Below, one piece after another: positions 25,895-35,300 of a stretch of 64,000 bases of DNA (position 1 is the first letter of the stretch; every line of letters begins with the position of its first letter). The position numbers and the translations under genes are program-made. The notes under the pieces were generated by a model. That model had not been told where the DNA came from. It did no database searches and saw only the letters and a list, made by a program, of their open reading frames with translations. The DNA is from Caulobacter sp. (GTDB taxonomy: Bacteria > Pseudomonadota > Alphaproteobacteria > Caulobacterales > Caulobacteraceae): assembly GCF_017744445.1 (NCBI RefSeq), contig NZ_JAGIBH010000013.1:62001-126000 (forward strand), given 5' to 3'.

Positions 25895-27744
25895 CGCAGG
25901 CTTCGGTCGACGTCACGCCGGAGATGGCGGCGCTGTTCGCGCCGACATCGGCCCGTCCCGCGCAGTTGGGCCGCCTGACGGTCTTGAACGCGCTCAACGG
26001 CGTCATGGACTATCTGCGACGGCGCAAGGCGCAGGATCCGGGCTTCCGCATCCTGCTGATCGGCGGCGGTACGCCGGGTTGGCCGTCTGAGCTGCGTGAC
26101 GCGGTCCTGGGCGGGCCCGAGTCCGACTTCCCCGGCGACCTGTCCGATCCGGAAACCTATCGCCAGATCCTGGCCCAGGTGGCTGGCGAGGGGCGCTTCG
26201 ACTATGTCGTCGCTCTGCACGTGGTGCAGATGCTGGCGCGGCCCGGGGTCTTGCTGGAGCGCCTGCCGCTGCTCGCCGAGGCCGGCTGGATCACCACCCC
26301 GTCGCGCTACCTGGAGGCGCTGAAGGTCGAGGGCGCGCATCGCGGCTTCGCCCACCACCGCTGGGGCGTCGACCACATCGACGGCATCCTGGCCCTGGCC
26401 CCCAAGACCCCGCAGATCGAGCACCTGGTGTTCCCGGGCGAGGCCGTCTGGGAGCAGGCGACCGATCGTTTCGAGCTGCAGATCGGCTGGCGCGGGGGGC
26501 TGCGCTTCGAGATCCTGGGCGGGGACGAGGCCTTGCTGCCGCGCGTCCAGATGAAGGCGCTGCTGGGTCGTTTCTTCGAAGGCGTCGAGGCCAGCGCCGC
26601 GCCCCAGGCGTCGCCGGAGTCGTCCAAGGTCGATATCGAGGGGCAGCTGGCCCAGGCCCTGGCCCAGGCTCGCGACCACACGAAACTGCATCCGTTGGGC
26701 CGGATGAAATACTACCACGACGCCGCCAGCCTGATCCTGTGCGAGCACCCGACCCGCGAGCGGCTGGAGCTGTTCGAACTGATCCTGGCCGAGGCGGGCT
26801 CCATGAACATGGACTCGCCGGGTGATGAGTGGATCGACTGGATCCACCACTACAGCGCCGTGGTCGACGCGATGACCGGCGCGCATCTGGCCGGCCCGAC
26901 GCCGTCCGCGCCGGATGACGGTCCGCAGACCTTCCTGACCGGAGATGGCAAGACGCTGGACGGCGAGGGGCTCAAGGCCCACGCTGACGCCCTGGGCGCC
27001 CAGGTGGTGTTCTTCGCGGCGGCCGACGAGAAGTATGTCGAGCTCTATGCGCGCTGGCTGGCCCTGTCGGTGATCAAGCACGGCGACGTGCCGTTCCTGG
27101 TGGTGATCCACGTGATCGGCGGGGCCGGGCGCCTGGCGCAGGCCGCCGCGACGGTGCGCATCGACGATCCGCGCATCGTCTTCACGGGCGATGACTTCGA
27201 CGCCTCCCGCGTGACCATCAAGTGCTATGAGGCCCCGCCGAAGGGGTTGATCGAGATCCCCGTCGCCCACTACCAGTCGGTGCGTTTCCAGCGGCTGGGA
27301 GCGTTGCTGGACCTGCTGCAACGGCCGGTGTTCGTGTCGGACATCGACTTGCTGCTCCAGCGCGGCGTCGCCGACCTGCTGGAGCGTTGGAACGACGCCG
27401 ATCTCGTGATCAACGAGAACGAACGTAACATGCAGGCCGGTTCGCGGATCACGGCCAACCTAGTGCTGGCCCATCCGACGGACGCGACGTCGGTGCTGCT
27501 GCGCTGGCTGCGGGCCTATCTGGACGATCGGCTGTCACGGCCGGTGGTCACCCGCTGGATCGACCAGGTCGCCCTGAACCTGGCCCGCGCGCACCTGGCG
27601 GTGCACGTCCCCGGCGCCAAGGTCGGGACCTTCGACACCCAGAGCGACATCAACAACGTGATGTTCAAGGAATATGTGCCGGGGCACCCGTTCCGGTTCC
27701 TGTCGCTGTACCACGGCTTCGATACGTCGACGCTGGAGGAGTAG
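25891..27744 (+). CDS. Two-domain protein: methyltransferase-like N-terminus plus GT-A-type glycosyltransferase C-terminus
   Basis: 617 residues from GTG 25891, overlapping the upstream stop by four bases, so translationally coupled. Residues ~45-150 look like a Rossmann SAM-methyltransferase relic: RILLIGGGTPGWPSE and FDYVVALHVVQMLARPG, the latter resembling 'D.viasHvieHv.dp'. A helical linker follows. From ~365 the C-terminal part resembles nucleotide-sugar glycosyltransferases of the GT8/GT77 kind: QVVFFAAADEKYVELYARWL, then VFVSDIDLLLQRG with a D-x-D metal site, and WIDQVALNLARAHL, the 'DQ.alN' acceptor-side motif. I infer a second sugar-adding enzyme, possibly extending the glycan begun by the GT41 enzyme. 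The acceptor and donor are unknown, and the first domain may be inactive. Confidence 0.6.
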   Translation: MTQASVDVTPEMAALFAPTSARPAQLGRLTVLNALNGVMDYLRRRKAQDPGFRILLIGGGTPGWPSELRDAVLGGPESDFPGDLSDPETYRQILAQVAGEGRFDYVVALHVVQMLARPGVLLERLPLLAEAGWITTPSRYLEALKVEGAHRGFAHHRWGVDHIDGILALAPKTPQIEHLVFPGEAVWEQATDRFELQIGWRGGLRFEILGGDEALLPRVQMKALLGRFFEGVEASAAPQASPESSKVDIEGQLAQALAQARDHTKLHPLGRMKYYHDAASLILCEHPTRERLELFELILAEAGSMNMDSPGDEWIDWIHHYSAVVDAMTGAHLAGPTPSAPDDGPQTFLTGDGKTLDGEGLKAHADALGAQVVFFAAADEKYVELYARWLALSVIKHGDVPFLVVIHVIGGAGRLAQAAATVRIDDPRIVFTGDDFDASRVTIKCYEAPPKGLIEIPVAHYQSVRFQRLGALLDLLQRPVFVSDIDLLLQRGVADLLERWNDADLVINENERNMQAGSRITANLVLAHPTDATSVLLRWLRAYLDDRLSRPVVTRWIDQVALNLARAHLAVHVPGAKVGTFDTQSDINNVMFKEYVPGHPFRFLSLYHGFDTSTLEE

Positions 27745-27750
27745 GGGGCG

Positions 27751-28521
27751 CTAGAAGCTCGCGCGGGCCTTCATCAGCACCGCGCCTCCGCCGGTCGCCC
27801 ACAGCTCCGCGCCGTCGTCGATCATGCGGCCGTGGGCGGTGATCGTCTCGCCGACAAAGGCGGGCTTTAGGGCGCGGAACGAAAAGCGCGAAATCGGGCG
27901 AGCCGGCATGGCCTCCAGCAGCAGCAAGGCGATCAGCGGGCCGTGGACGACGAGGTCCGGGTAGCCTTCGACCTCGCGCGTATAGGCTTGGTCGTAGTGG
28001 ATGCGGTGGCTGTTCGAGCTCGCCGCCGAGAAGGCGAAAAGCAGCACCGGATCGGTCGGCGTCTCGCGGCTCCAGTCGGCGGGCGGGAGCCCGGCGTCGG
28101 GTGTCCGGGGCGCGGGCGGAGCGGCGGTGTAGACGATCGTCTGGCGCTCGGTGACACAGAGCGCGCCGGCCTGGCTGAAGGTACGATCGACCGTGACGAA
28201 GGTCAGCGGACCGCTCGCGCCAGGCTTCTCGTCGACGCCGGTGACGGTCTCGACCAGTTCGGTTTCCTGGCCGGCGCACAGAGGCCCATTGAAGGTCATC
28301 TCCGCTGCCGCGAACATCCGGCGAGGCGCTTCGATCGCGGGCAGGAACAAGCCGCGCCGTTGATGACCATCGGGACCCAGATCGGCGCGGGGGAGAGGCT
28401 CGGCGAGACACGCCCAGTGCCAAGCCGGCGGGACCCCGTCGGTCGGCGTCGGCTGACCCAGCACCGCCGCCAGCCTTGCCAGGTCCGAGGCCGCCAGGAC
28501 CGCCGTGCGTCGCCGGTGCAT
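27751..28521 (-). CDS. MaoC/HTD2-like hot-dog acyl-CoA dehydratase (mesaconyl-/3-methylfumaryl-CoA hydratase type)
   Basis: 256 residues containing two hot-dog halves. The C-terminal half has NSHRIHYDQAYTREVEGYPD then LVVHGPLIALLLLEAM, the 'iHyD..ya....gy..lvvhGpl.a..l.' signature of MaoC-type hydratases in the HTD2/mesaconyl-C4-CoA hydratase group; Asp and His there are the catalytic pair. It would hydrate or dehydrate an enoyl-CoA in the cytoplasm. The start ATG at 28519-28521 overlaps the TGA of the acyl-CoA dehydrogenase gene, so it is the third gene of the operon. The open frame extends upstream to 28695 but only inside that neighbour. Confidence 0.78.
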   Translation of the reverse strand: MHRRRTAVLAASDLARLAAVLGQPTPTDGVPPAWHWACLAEPLPRADLGPDGHQRRGLFLPAIEAPRRMFAAAEMTFNGPLCAGQETELVETVTGVDEKPGASGPLTFVTVDRTFSQAGALCVTERQTIVYTAAPPAPRTPDAGLPPADWSRETPTDPVLLFAFSAASSNSHRIHYDQAYTREVEGYPDLVVHGPLIALLLLEAMPARPISRFSFRALKPAFVGETITAHGRMIDDGAELWATGGGAVLMKARASF

Positions 28522-29678
28522 CAGTACGAACGCGGCAGACCGAGCACGTGCTCGGCGACATAGGCCAGGATCAGGTTCGTCGAGATCGGAGCCACCTGGT
28601 AGAGGCGCGTCTCGCGGAACTTGCGCTCGATGTCGTACTCCTCGGCGAAGCCGAAGCCGCCGTGGGTCTGCAGGCACATGTCGGCCGCCGCCCACGAGGC
28701 CTCGGAGGCCAGCATCTTGCCGATGTTGGCCTGCTCGCCGCAGGGCTCCCCACGGTCGTAGCGCGTGGCCGCATCATAGATCGTCAGCCGCGCGGCGTGG
28801 GTCTGGGCGTAGGCGCGGGCGATCGGGAACTGCACGCCCTGGTTCTGGCCGATCGGGCGGCCGAACACGACGCGGCTATTGGCGTAGTCCCGCGCCTTGC
28901 CGATCAGCCAGGCGGCGTCGCCCAGGCACTCGGCCCCGATCAGGATGCGCTCGGCGTTCATGCCGTCCAGGATGTAGCGGAAGCCCTTGCCTTCCTCACC
29001 GATCAGGCTGCCCTTGGGGATCACCAGGTTGTCGAAGAACACCTCGGTCGTGGCGTGGTTCAGCATGGTGGCGATCGGCTTGATCGTCAGGCCGTTTCCC
29101 TTGGCCTGCCGCATGTCGACCAGGAAGACCGACAGGCCATCCGTCCGTTTTTGAACTTGGCTCTTCGGTGTCGTGCGGGCGAGCAAAAGCATCAGATCGG
29201 AATGCTTAGCGCGACTGGTCCAGACTTTCTGGCCGTTCACGACGTAGGTGTCTCCCTCGCGCTTGGCGAAGGTCGAGATCGAGGTGGTGTCGGCGCCAGC
29301 CGTGGGCTCGGTGACGCCGAAGGCCTGCAGGCGGATCGAGCCGTCGACGATCCGGGGCAGCCAGGTCTCCTTCTGCGACTGCGAGCCGTGCCGCAGGACC
29401 GTGCCCATGGTGTACATCTGGGCGTGCAGGGCCGCGGCGTTGCCGCCGCTGGCGTGGACTTCCTCCAAGATCGCCGCCGCCGCGGTCAGGCCCAGGCCGC
29501 CGCCGCCGTATTCCTCCGGGATCAGCACGCCCAGCAGGCCGGCCTTGGTCATAGCGGCCACGAACTCGGTCGGATAGGCCTTCTCACGATCCAGCGCGCG
29601 CCAGTAGGCGGGCGGGAAGTTACGGCACAGCGCGCGGACCGTCTGGCGCAGGGCCTCGATCAGTTCGGCGTCCGCCAC
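28521..29678 (-). CDS. Acyl-CoA dehydrogenase
   Basis: 385 residues with the standard N-terminal helical, middle beta and C-terminal helical domains. Visible motifs are LQAFGVTEPTAGADTTSIST, the FAD/substrate strand region of the middle domain, VNGQKVWTSRAKHSD, GKGFRYILDGMNAERI and QTHGGFGFAEEYDIERK in the C-terminal domain. In place of the usual 'yeGt' near the C-terminus, which carries the catalytic Glu of medium-chain enzymes, it reads LYQVAPISTNLILAYV, a subfamily variant, so the base may lie elsewhere. FAD-dependent oxidation of an acyl-CoA thioester is expected. Start GTG overlaps the thiolase stop by one base. It ends overlapping the MaoC gene. Confidence 0.85.
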   Translation of the reverse strand: MADAELIEALRQTVRALCRNFPPAYWRALDREKAYPTEFVAAMTKAGLLGVLIPEEYGGGGLGLTAAAAILEEVHASGGNAAALHAQMYTMGTVLRHGSQSQKETWLPRIVDGSIRLQAFGVTEPTAGADTTSISTFAKREGDTYVVNGQKVWTSRAKHSDLMLLLARTTPKSQVQKRTDGLSVFLVDMRQAKGNGLTIKPIATMLNHATTEVFFDNLVIPKGSLIGEEGKGFRYILDGMNAERILIGAECLGDAAWLIGKARDYANSRVVFGRPIGQNQGVQFPIARAYAQTHAARLTIYDAATRYDRGEPCGEQANIGKMLASEASWAAADMCLQTHGGFGFAEEYDIERKFRETRLYQVAPISTNLILAYVAEHVLGLPRSY

Positions 29679-30877
29679 TAGACGCGCTCAAAGGCGAGGG
29701 CGGCGCCCTGGCCGACGCCGATGCAAAGCGTTGCGAGACCCCGTTTGCCGCCAGTGGCTTCCAGCTGGCGCAGGGCGGTCAGCACCAGTCGCGCGCCGGA
29801 CGCGCCGAGCGGGTGACCGAGTGCGATGGCCCCGCCGTTCGGGTTCACGGGGGCGCTGTCGTCGGGCAGGCCCAGCTGGCGCAGGACGGCGAGGCCTTGG
29901 GCGGCGAAGGCCTCGTTCAGTTCGACGGTGTCGAAATCGCTGACGGCGAGGCCGGTCTTGGCGAGCAGCTTTTGCACCGCCGGTACCGGGCCAATGCCCA
30001 TGACACGCGGCGCGACGCCGGCGGTGGCATAGCCGGTGATGCGGGCGCGCGGCATGAGGCCATGACGCTTCACCGCGTCCTCGGAGGCGACGATCAGGGC
30101 CACAGCGCCGTCATTGACCCCCGAGGCGTTGCCGGCCGTCACCGTGCCGCCTTCGCGGACGACGGGCTTCAGCTTGGTCAGCGCTTCGATGGTGGTCTCG
30201 CGCGGGTGCTCGTCGCGATCGACGAGGGTCGGGCCTGCCTTGCCGGGGATCTCGACGGGCGTGATCTCGGCGGCCAGGAAGCCGTTGGCCTGAGCGGCCG
30301 CCGCCCGCTGCTGGCTGCGCAGGGCGAAGGCGTCCTGGTCCTCGCGACTGACGCCGTAGTCGGCGGCGACGTTCTCGGCGGTCTCGGGCATGGAGTCGAC
30401 GCCGTGGGCCTTGCGCATGGCCGGGTTGATAAACCGCCAGCCGATGGTGGTGTCGAAGATCTCGGCGTTGCGCGAAAAGGCGCTGTCGGCCTTGCCCATC
30501 ACGAAGGGCGCGCGGCTCATGCTCTCGACGCCGCCGGCGATGACGAGGTCGTTGTGGCCCGAGGCGATGGCGCGGGCGGCGTAGCCGACGGCTTCGAGGC
30601 CCGAGGCGCACAGGCGGTTGACCGTTACGCCCGGCACGCTGACGGGATAGCCCGCCAACAGCAGCGCCATCCGCGCGACATTGCGATTATCCTCGCCGGC
30701 CTGGTTGGCGCAGCCCATGACCACCTCGTCGATGGCCGAGAGGTCGAGGCCGGGGTTGCGCGCTGCCAGCGCCTTCAGGGGGATGGCCGCCAGGTCGTCG
30801 GCCCGCACCTTGGACAACGCGCCGCCATAGCGGCCGAACGGCGTGCGGATCCCGTCGCAGAGATAGGCGGTGGTCAT
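29678..30877 (-). CDS. Thiolase (acetyl-CoA C-acyltransferase)
   Basis: 399 residues. The nucleophilic cysteine is Cys90 in VNRLCASGLEAVG. The second half carries NPNGGAIALGHPLGASGARL with the catalytic His, and GLATLCIGVGQG with the second catalytic Cys. All three residues expected for degradative thiolases (FadA/PcaF group) are present and the length is typical. It cleaves 3-oxoacyl-CoA to acetyl-CoA and a shortened acyl-CoA. It is the first gene of a three-gene operon with acyl-CoA dehydrogenase and a hydratase, so the set carries out most steps of a beta-oxidation-like route; a 3-hydroxyacyl-CoA dehydrogenase is not in the window. The symbol is withheld because the substrate is unknown. 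Confidence 0.9.
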   Translation of the reverse strand: MTTAYLCDGIRTPFGRYGGALSKVRADDLAAIPLKALAARNPGLDLSAIDEVVMGCANQAGEDNRNVARMALLLAGYPVSVPGVTVNRLCASGLEAVGYAARAIASGHNDLVIAGGVESMSRAPFVMGKADSAFSRNAEIFDTTIGWRFINPAMRKAHGVDSMPETAENVAADYGVSREDQDAFALRSQQRAAAAQANGFLAAEITPVEIPGKAGPTLVDRDEHPRETTIEALTKLKPVVREGGTVTAGNASGVNDGAVALIVASEDAVKRHGLMPRARITGYATAGVAPRVMGIGPVPAVQKLLAKTGLAVSDFDTVELNEAFAAQGLAVLRQLGLPDDSAPVNPNGGAIALGHPLGASGARLVLTALRQLEATGGKRGLATLCIGVGQGAALAFERV

Positions 30878-30942
30878 GCTCAGGCTCCGATCGTGCGCTC
30901 AAACAAGTGTTAGAGTCGCGCGGGCGGAGCCTCAACAAGTTT

Positions 30943-32367
30943 TCAGCGCCAGCCGCCGCCCAGGGCCTGGACCAGCGCCACAGCCGTCGTCTGGCGCGAC
31001 ACCGCTGTCGTCACCAGGGTGCGCCGCGCCGCCAGGGCCGAGGCCTGGGCCGCGACCACGTCGGTGTAGGCGACCTGGCCGGCCTTGTACTGGTTCAGCA
31101 GCATCTGCTCGGTCTGATCGGCGGCCTGGGAGGCGGTCAGTTGCAGGGCGTACTGCCGTTCCAGGGTGCGGGCGGCGGTCAGCTGGTTCTCGACGTCCTC
31201 GAAGGCCTGCAGCGCCGTCTGGCGGTAGTTGGCGGCCATCTGGTCATAGGCGGCGCGGCTCTGGGCCACCTGGGCGCGTCGCGCGCCGGCGTCGAACAGG
31301 GTCTGGGCCGCCGTCAGGCCCAGCGACCAGGTGTTGGCTGAGGTGGCGAACAGGTCGCCCAGCTTGCTGGCCGTCGAGCGACCATCGGCGCTGAGGTTGA
31401 AGGTCGGGAAGAAGGCGGCGCGGGCTACGCCAATATCGGCATTGGCGGCGGCGACGCGGCGCTCGGCGGCGGCGACGTCGGGGCGGCGCTCCAGCAGGGT
31501 GGAGGGCACGCCGACCGGGATCTCTGGCACGACCGGCTTCCAGCTGGCGTCGGCCCCCAGGCGGAAGCTGCTTGCCGGCTCGCCGACCAGGACGGCGATG
31601 GCGTTCTCGAAGGCCGTCCGGTCCTGGATCAGGCCCTCCAGGGTCGACTGGGCGCTGGCGAGCTGGCTCTGGGCCTGCAGCACGTCGGATTTGGGCGCGA
31701 TGGCGGCGTTGTAGCGGTTGGTGGTGATCTGCAGGGCGCGCTGATAGCCCTCGACCGTGGCCTGGACCATGGCGATCTCGGCGTCGGCGCGGCGCAGGCC
31801 CAGATAGCTGGTGGCCAGCTCGCCCTGGGCCGAGAGGCGGGCGGCGGCGAGGTCGGCCTCACTGGCTTCCGCCGACGCCTTGGCGCCGCTGATGCCGGCG
31901 CGGATGCGGCCCCAGACGTCGGGCTCCCAGCTGGCGCCGATACCGACCTGATAGCGCTGGGTGTCGCCGGCGTTGGTGCTGCCGCCGGCGCCCGGCGTGC
32001 TGCGCGTGCCGCCGCCACCCGACTTGGTGGCCGAGCCGGACAGGTCGATGGACGGGAACAGGCCGGCCCGCTGCTCGCGGACAAGTGCGCGGGCCTGGCG
32101 ATAGGCGGCCTCGGCGGCGGCGATGGTCTGGTTGTCCACCTTCACCCGCTCGGCCAACGCATTGAGCTGCGGATCGCCCAGCAGGGTCCACCAGTCGCCG
32201 CGATCCAGGTGATCGGCCGGCGTGGCGGTCTTCCAGCCCTCCATGGCCTTGAACTGGGCCGGCGGGGCGGACTTCAGGGTGGGGGTCTCGTAGGCCGGCG
32301 TCAGCGAGCAGGCGCCAAGGGCGAGCAGCGAGACGGCGCCGATGAGGTGTGAAAGACGATGCATCAT
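30943..32367 (-). CDS. RND efflux outer-membrane lipoprotein (NodT/OprM family)
   Basis: 474 residues with lipoprotein signal peptide ending LLALGAC, so Cys20 is probably lipidated. The two repeated TolC-like halves are visible: long Ala/Gln-rich helices (IAAAEAAYRQARALVREQRA and ALQITTNRYNAAIAPKSDVL in the first half, VAQSRAAYDQMAANYRQTAL in the second). VPVG-SLLERRPD-type sequence (STLLERRPDVAAAERRVAAA) is the OprM/NodT hallmark. It forms the trimeric outer-membrane exit duct for the RND pump encoded just upstream. Its ATG overlaps the mdtC-like stop (ATGA), making it the last gene of the operon. Confidence 0.9.
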   Translation of the reverse strand: MMHRLSHLIGAVSLLALGACSLTPAYETPTLKSAPPAQFKAMEGWKTATPADHLDRGDWWTLLGDPQLNALAERVKVDNQTIAAAEAAYRQARALVREQRAGLFPSIDLSGSATKSGGGGTRSTPGAGGSTNAGDTQRYQVGIGASWEPDVWGRIRAGISGAKASAEASEADLAAARLSAQGELATSYLGLRRADAEIAMVQATVEGYQRALQITTNRYNAAIAPKSDVLQAQSQLASAQSTLEGLIQDRTAFENAIAVLVGEPASSFRLGADASWKPVVPEIPVGVPSTLLERRPDVAAAERRVAAANADIGVARAAFFPTFNLSADGRSTASKLGDLFATSANTWSLGLTAAQTLFDAGARRAQVAQSRAAYDQMAANYRQTALQAFEDVENQLTAARTLERQYALQLTASQAADQTEQMLLNQYKAGQVAYTDVVAAQASALAARRTLVTTAVSRQTTAVALVQALGGGWR

Positions 32368-35300
32368 GCGGGTTCCGGCGCGTGGTGGGTCAGATGCCGC
32401 TCGTCCTTGTCGCGCGCCTTGCCGCGCAGACGGTCGAGATAGACATAGACCACGGGGGTGGTGATCAGGGTCAGGAGCTGGCTGGCGATCAGGCCGCCGA
32501 TGATGGCCACGCCTAGCGGACGCCGCAGCTCGGCGCCTTCGCCAAAGCCGATGGCCAGGGGCAGGGCGCCTAGGGCGGCGGCCAGGGTGGTCATCAGGAT
32601 GGGCCGGAAGCGCAGCAGGCTGGCCTCGCGAGCGGCCTCTTGCGCAGTCAGGCCCCGGCTGCGCTGGGCGTCAAGGGCGAAGTCGATGATCAGGATGGCG
32701 TTCTTCTTGACGATGCCCAAGAGCAGGAAGACGCCGATCAAGGCGATGATCGAGAACTCCATCTTGAAGATCAGCAGGGCAATGACGGCCCCGACGCCGG
32801 CGGCGGGCAGGGTGCTGAGCACCGTGATCGGGTGGACGTAGCTCTCGTAGAGAATGCCCAGCACGATGTAGATCGCGATGATCGCCGCCAGGATCAGCAG
32901 CGGCTGCTGCTTCATCTGGTCGTTGGCCTGGCGGGCCTGGCCCTGGAAGCTGCCGCGCACGGTGGTCGGCATGCCGATCTCGGCCTCGGCGGCGGAGACG
33001 GCGGCTTGGGCGTCGGCCAGGGTCTTGCCCTCGGCCAGGTTGAACGAGACCGTCGTGGCCAGCTCGCCGTTCTGGTGGTTGACCGAGGTCGGGGTGGCGT
33101 TCTGCGAGACGCTGGCGATGGCCGCCAGCGGCGTCATGGCGGTGGCGGCGGTGTTCAGGGCCGAGCCCGTGGACTGGTCGCGCAGGGCCGGATTGACGCT
33201 GGGACCGGTCGCCGTCGCCGTTCCCGAGGGCCGGGTCGGCACGTGGACGTCGTTCAGCGCTTCGGGGCCCTGAGCGAACTTCTGCTGCCACTCCAGGATC
33301 ACGGCATACTGGTTGACGTCCTCATAGATGGTCGCGACCTGGCGCTGGCCGAAGGCGTTGTACAGCGCGTTGTCGACGGCGCGTGGCGTGATCCCCAGGC
33401 GCGAGGCGCTGTCGCGGTCGATGGTCACCAGGGTCTCGACGCCGTTCTCCTGCTGGTCGGAATCGACGTCGGTCAGCACGTCGTCATGCGCCTTCATCGC
33501 CTCGGCCAGCTTGCCGGCCCACTCCTTCAGCGCAGCGCTCGAGTCGCTGGTCAGGGTGTACTGGTAGGTCGAGTTGCTCTGCCGGCCGCCCATGCGCAGG
33601 TCCTGCACCGGGTTCAGGAAGACGTTGAGGCCGGTCACCTTCTGCAGCTGCGGCCGCAGGCGGGCGATGACTTCGGAGCCCTTCTCCTTGCGCTCGCCGA
33701 TCGGTTTCAGGTTCACGAACAGGAAGCCGCCGCCCGCCCGGCCGCCGCCGGTGAAGCCGACCACCGTGTCGACGGCGGGGTCCTTGTGAATGATGCCGAC
33801 CACCTGGCGCAGCTTCTTCTGCATGGCCTGGGACGAGACGGACTGGTCGGCGCGGATGCCGGCGTTCAGCTGGCCGCTGTCCTGCTGCGGGAAGAAACCC
33901 TTGGGCACGGCGATATAGAGCCAGGCGGTCATGGCGATGACGGCGACCAGGATCACGATGACCAGCGGTTTGGCGGCCAGGGCCCAATCGAGGGAGTGCT
34001 CGTACATCTTGTGCACACGGTTGAACGCCGCCTCGAAGAAGCGGGCGAGGCGGCCTTCTTTCTCTTTCTTCTCGGGCCGCAGCAGGTAGGCGCACATCAT
34101 CGGCGTGGTGGTCAGCGAGATGACCAGCGAGATCAGCACCGCCGCCGACAGGGTGACGGCGAACTCGCGGAAGAGGCGCCCGACCTGGCCGCCCATGAAC
34201 AGTAGCGGGATGAAGACGGCGACCAGCGAGATGCTGATCGACAGCACGGTGAAGCCCACCTCGCGCGCGCCGAGCAGGGCGGCGGCGAAGCGGTCCATGC
34301 CCTTCTCGATGTGGCGGGCGGTGTTCTCCAGCACCACGATAGCGTCGTCGACCACGAAGCCGGTCGCCACCGTGATGGCCATCAGGGACAGGTTGTTGAG
34401 CGAGAAGCCCAGCAGGTACATCACCCCGAACGTTCCCAGCAGCGAGACGATGGTCGCCGCCGCCGGGATGAAGGTCGCCCGCGCGCTGCGGAGGAAGACG
34501 CTGACCACCACGATGACCAGGACGATCGAGATCAGCAGTGTGACCTCGATCTCGTGCAGCGAGGCGCGGATCGAGTTGGTGCGGTCGCTGGCGACATCGA
34601 CGGTGATGTCGCTGGGCAGCTGGGCGCGCAGCTCGGGCAGGGCGGCGCGGACGCTGTCGACCGTCTGGATGATGTTGGCGCCGGGCTGGGCGGTGATCAG
34701 GACGATGATGGCCGGCTTGCCGTTGAACAGGCCCAGCGTGCGGGTGTCGGCGACGCTGTCCTTGACCTCGGCCACGTCGGACAGGCGGATCGGGGCGCCG
34801 CCGCGCCAGGCGACGACCAGGCCGGCATAGTCGGCGGCCTTGCGGCCCGCGCCGGTGGTGTAGATTTGGTAGCGCTGGCCGTTGCCCTCCAGCGCGCCCT
34901 TGGGGCGGTTGGCGTTGGCCGATTGGATCGCTGCGCGGACGTCCTCCATGGCCACGCCGTACTGGTTCAGCAGGAAAGGGTTGGCCGAGATGCGCACGGC
35001 CGGCAGCGAGCCACCGCCGATCTCGACATCGCCGACGCCGGTCACCTGGGCCAGGCGCTGGGCCACGACATTGGAGACGGCGTCATAGATCTGGCCGGGC
35101 GTCTTGCTGTCCGAGGTCAGGGCCAGGATGATCACCGGCGCGTCGGACGGGTTGGCCTTGCGATAGGTCGGGTTGCTGCGCAGCGTGGCCGGCAGGTCGG
35201 CGCGGGCGGCGTTGATCGCGGCCTGCACCTCGCGCGCGGCGCCGTCGATCTTGCGGTTGAGGTCGAACTGCAAGGTGATCCGCGTCGAGCCGGTGGAGCT

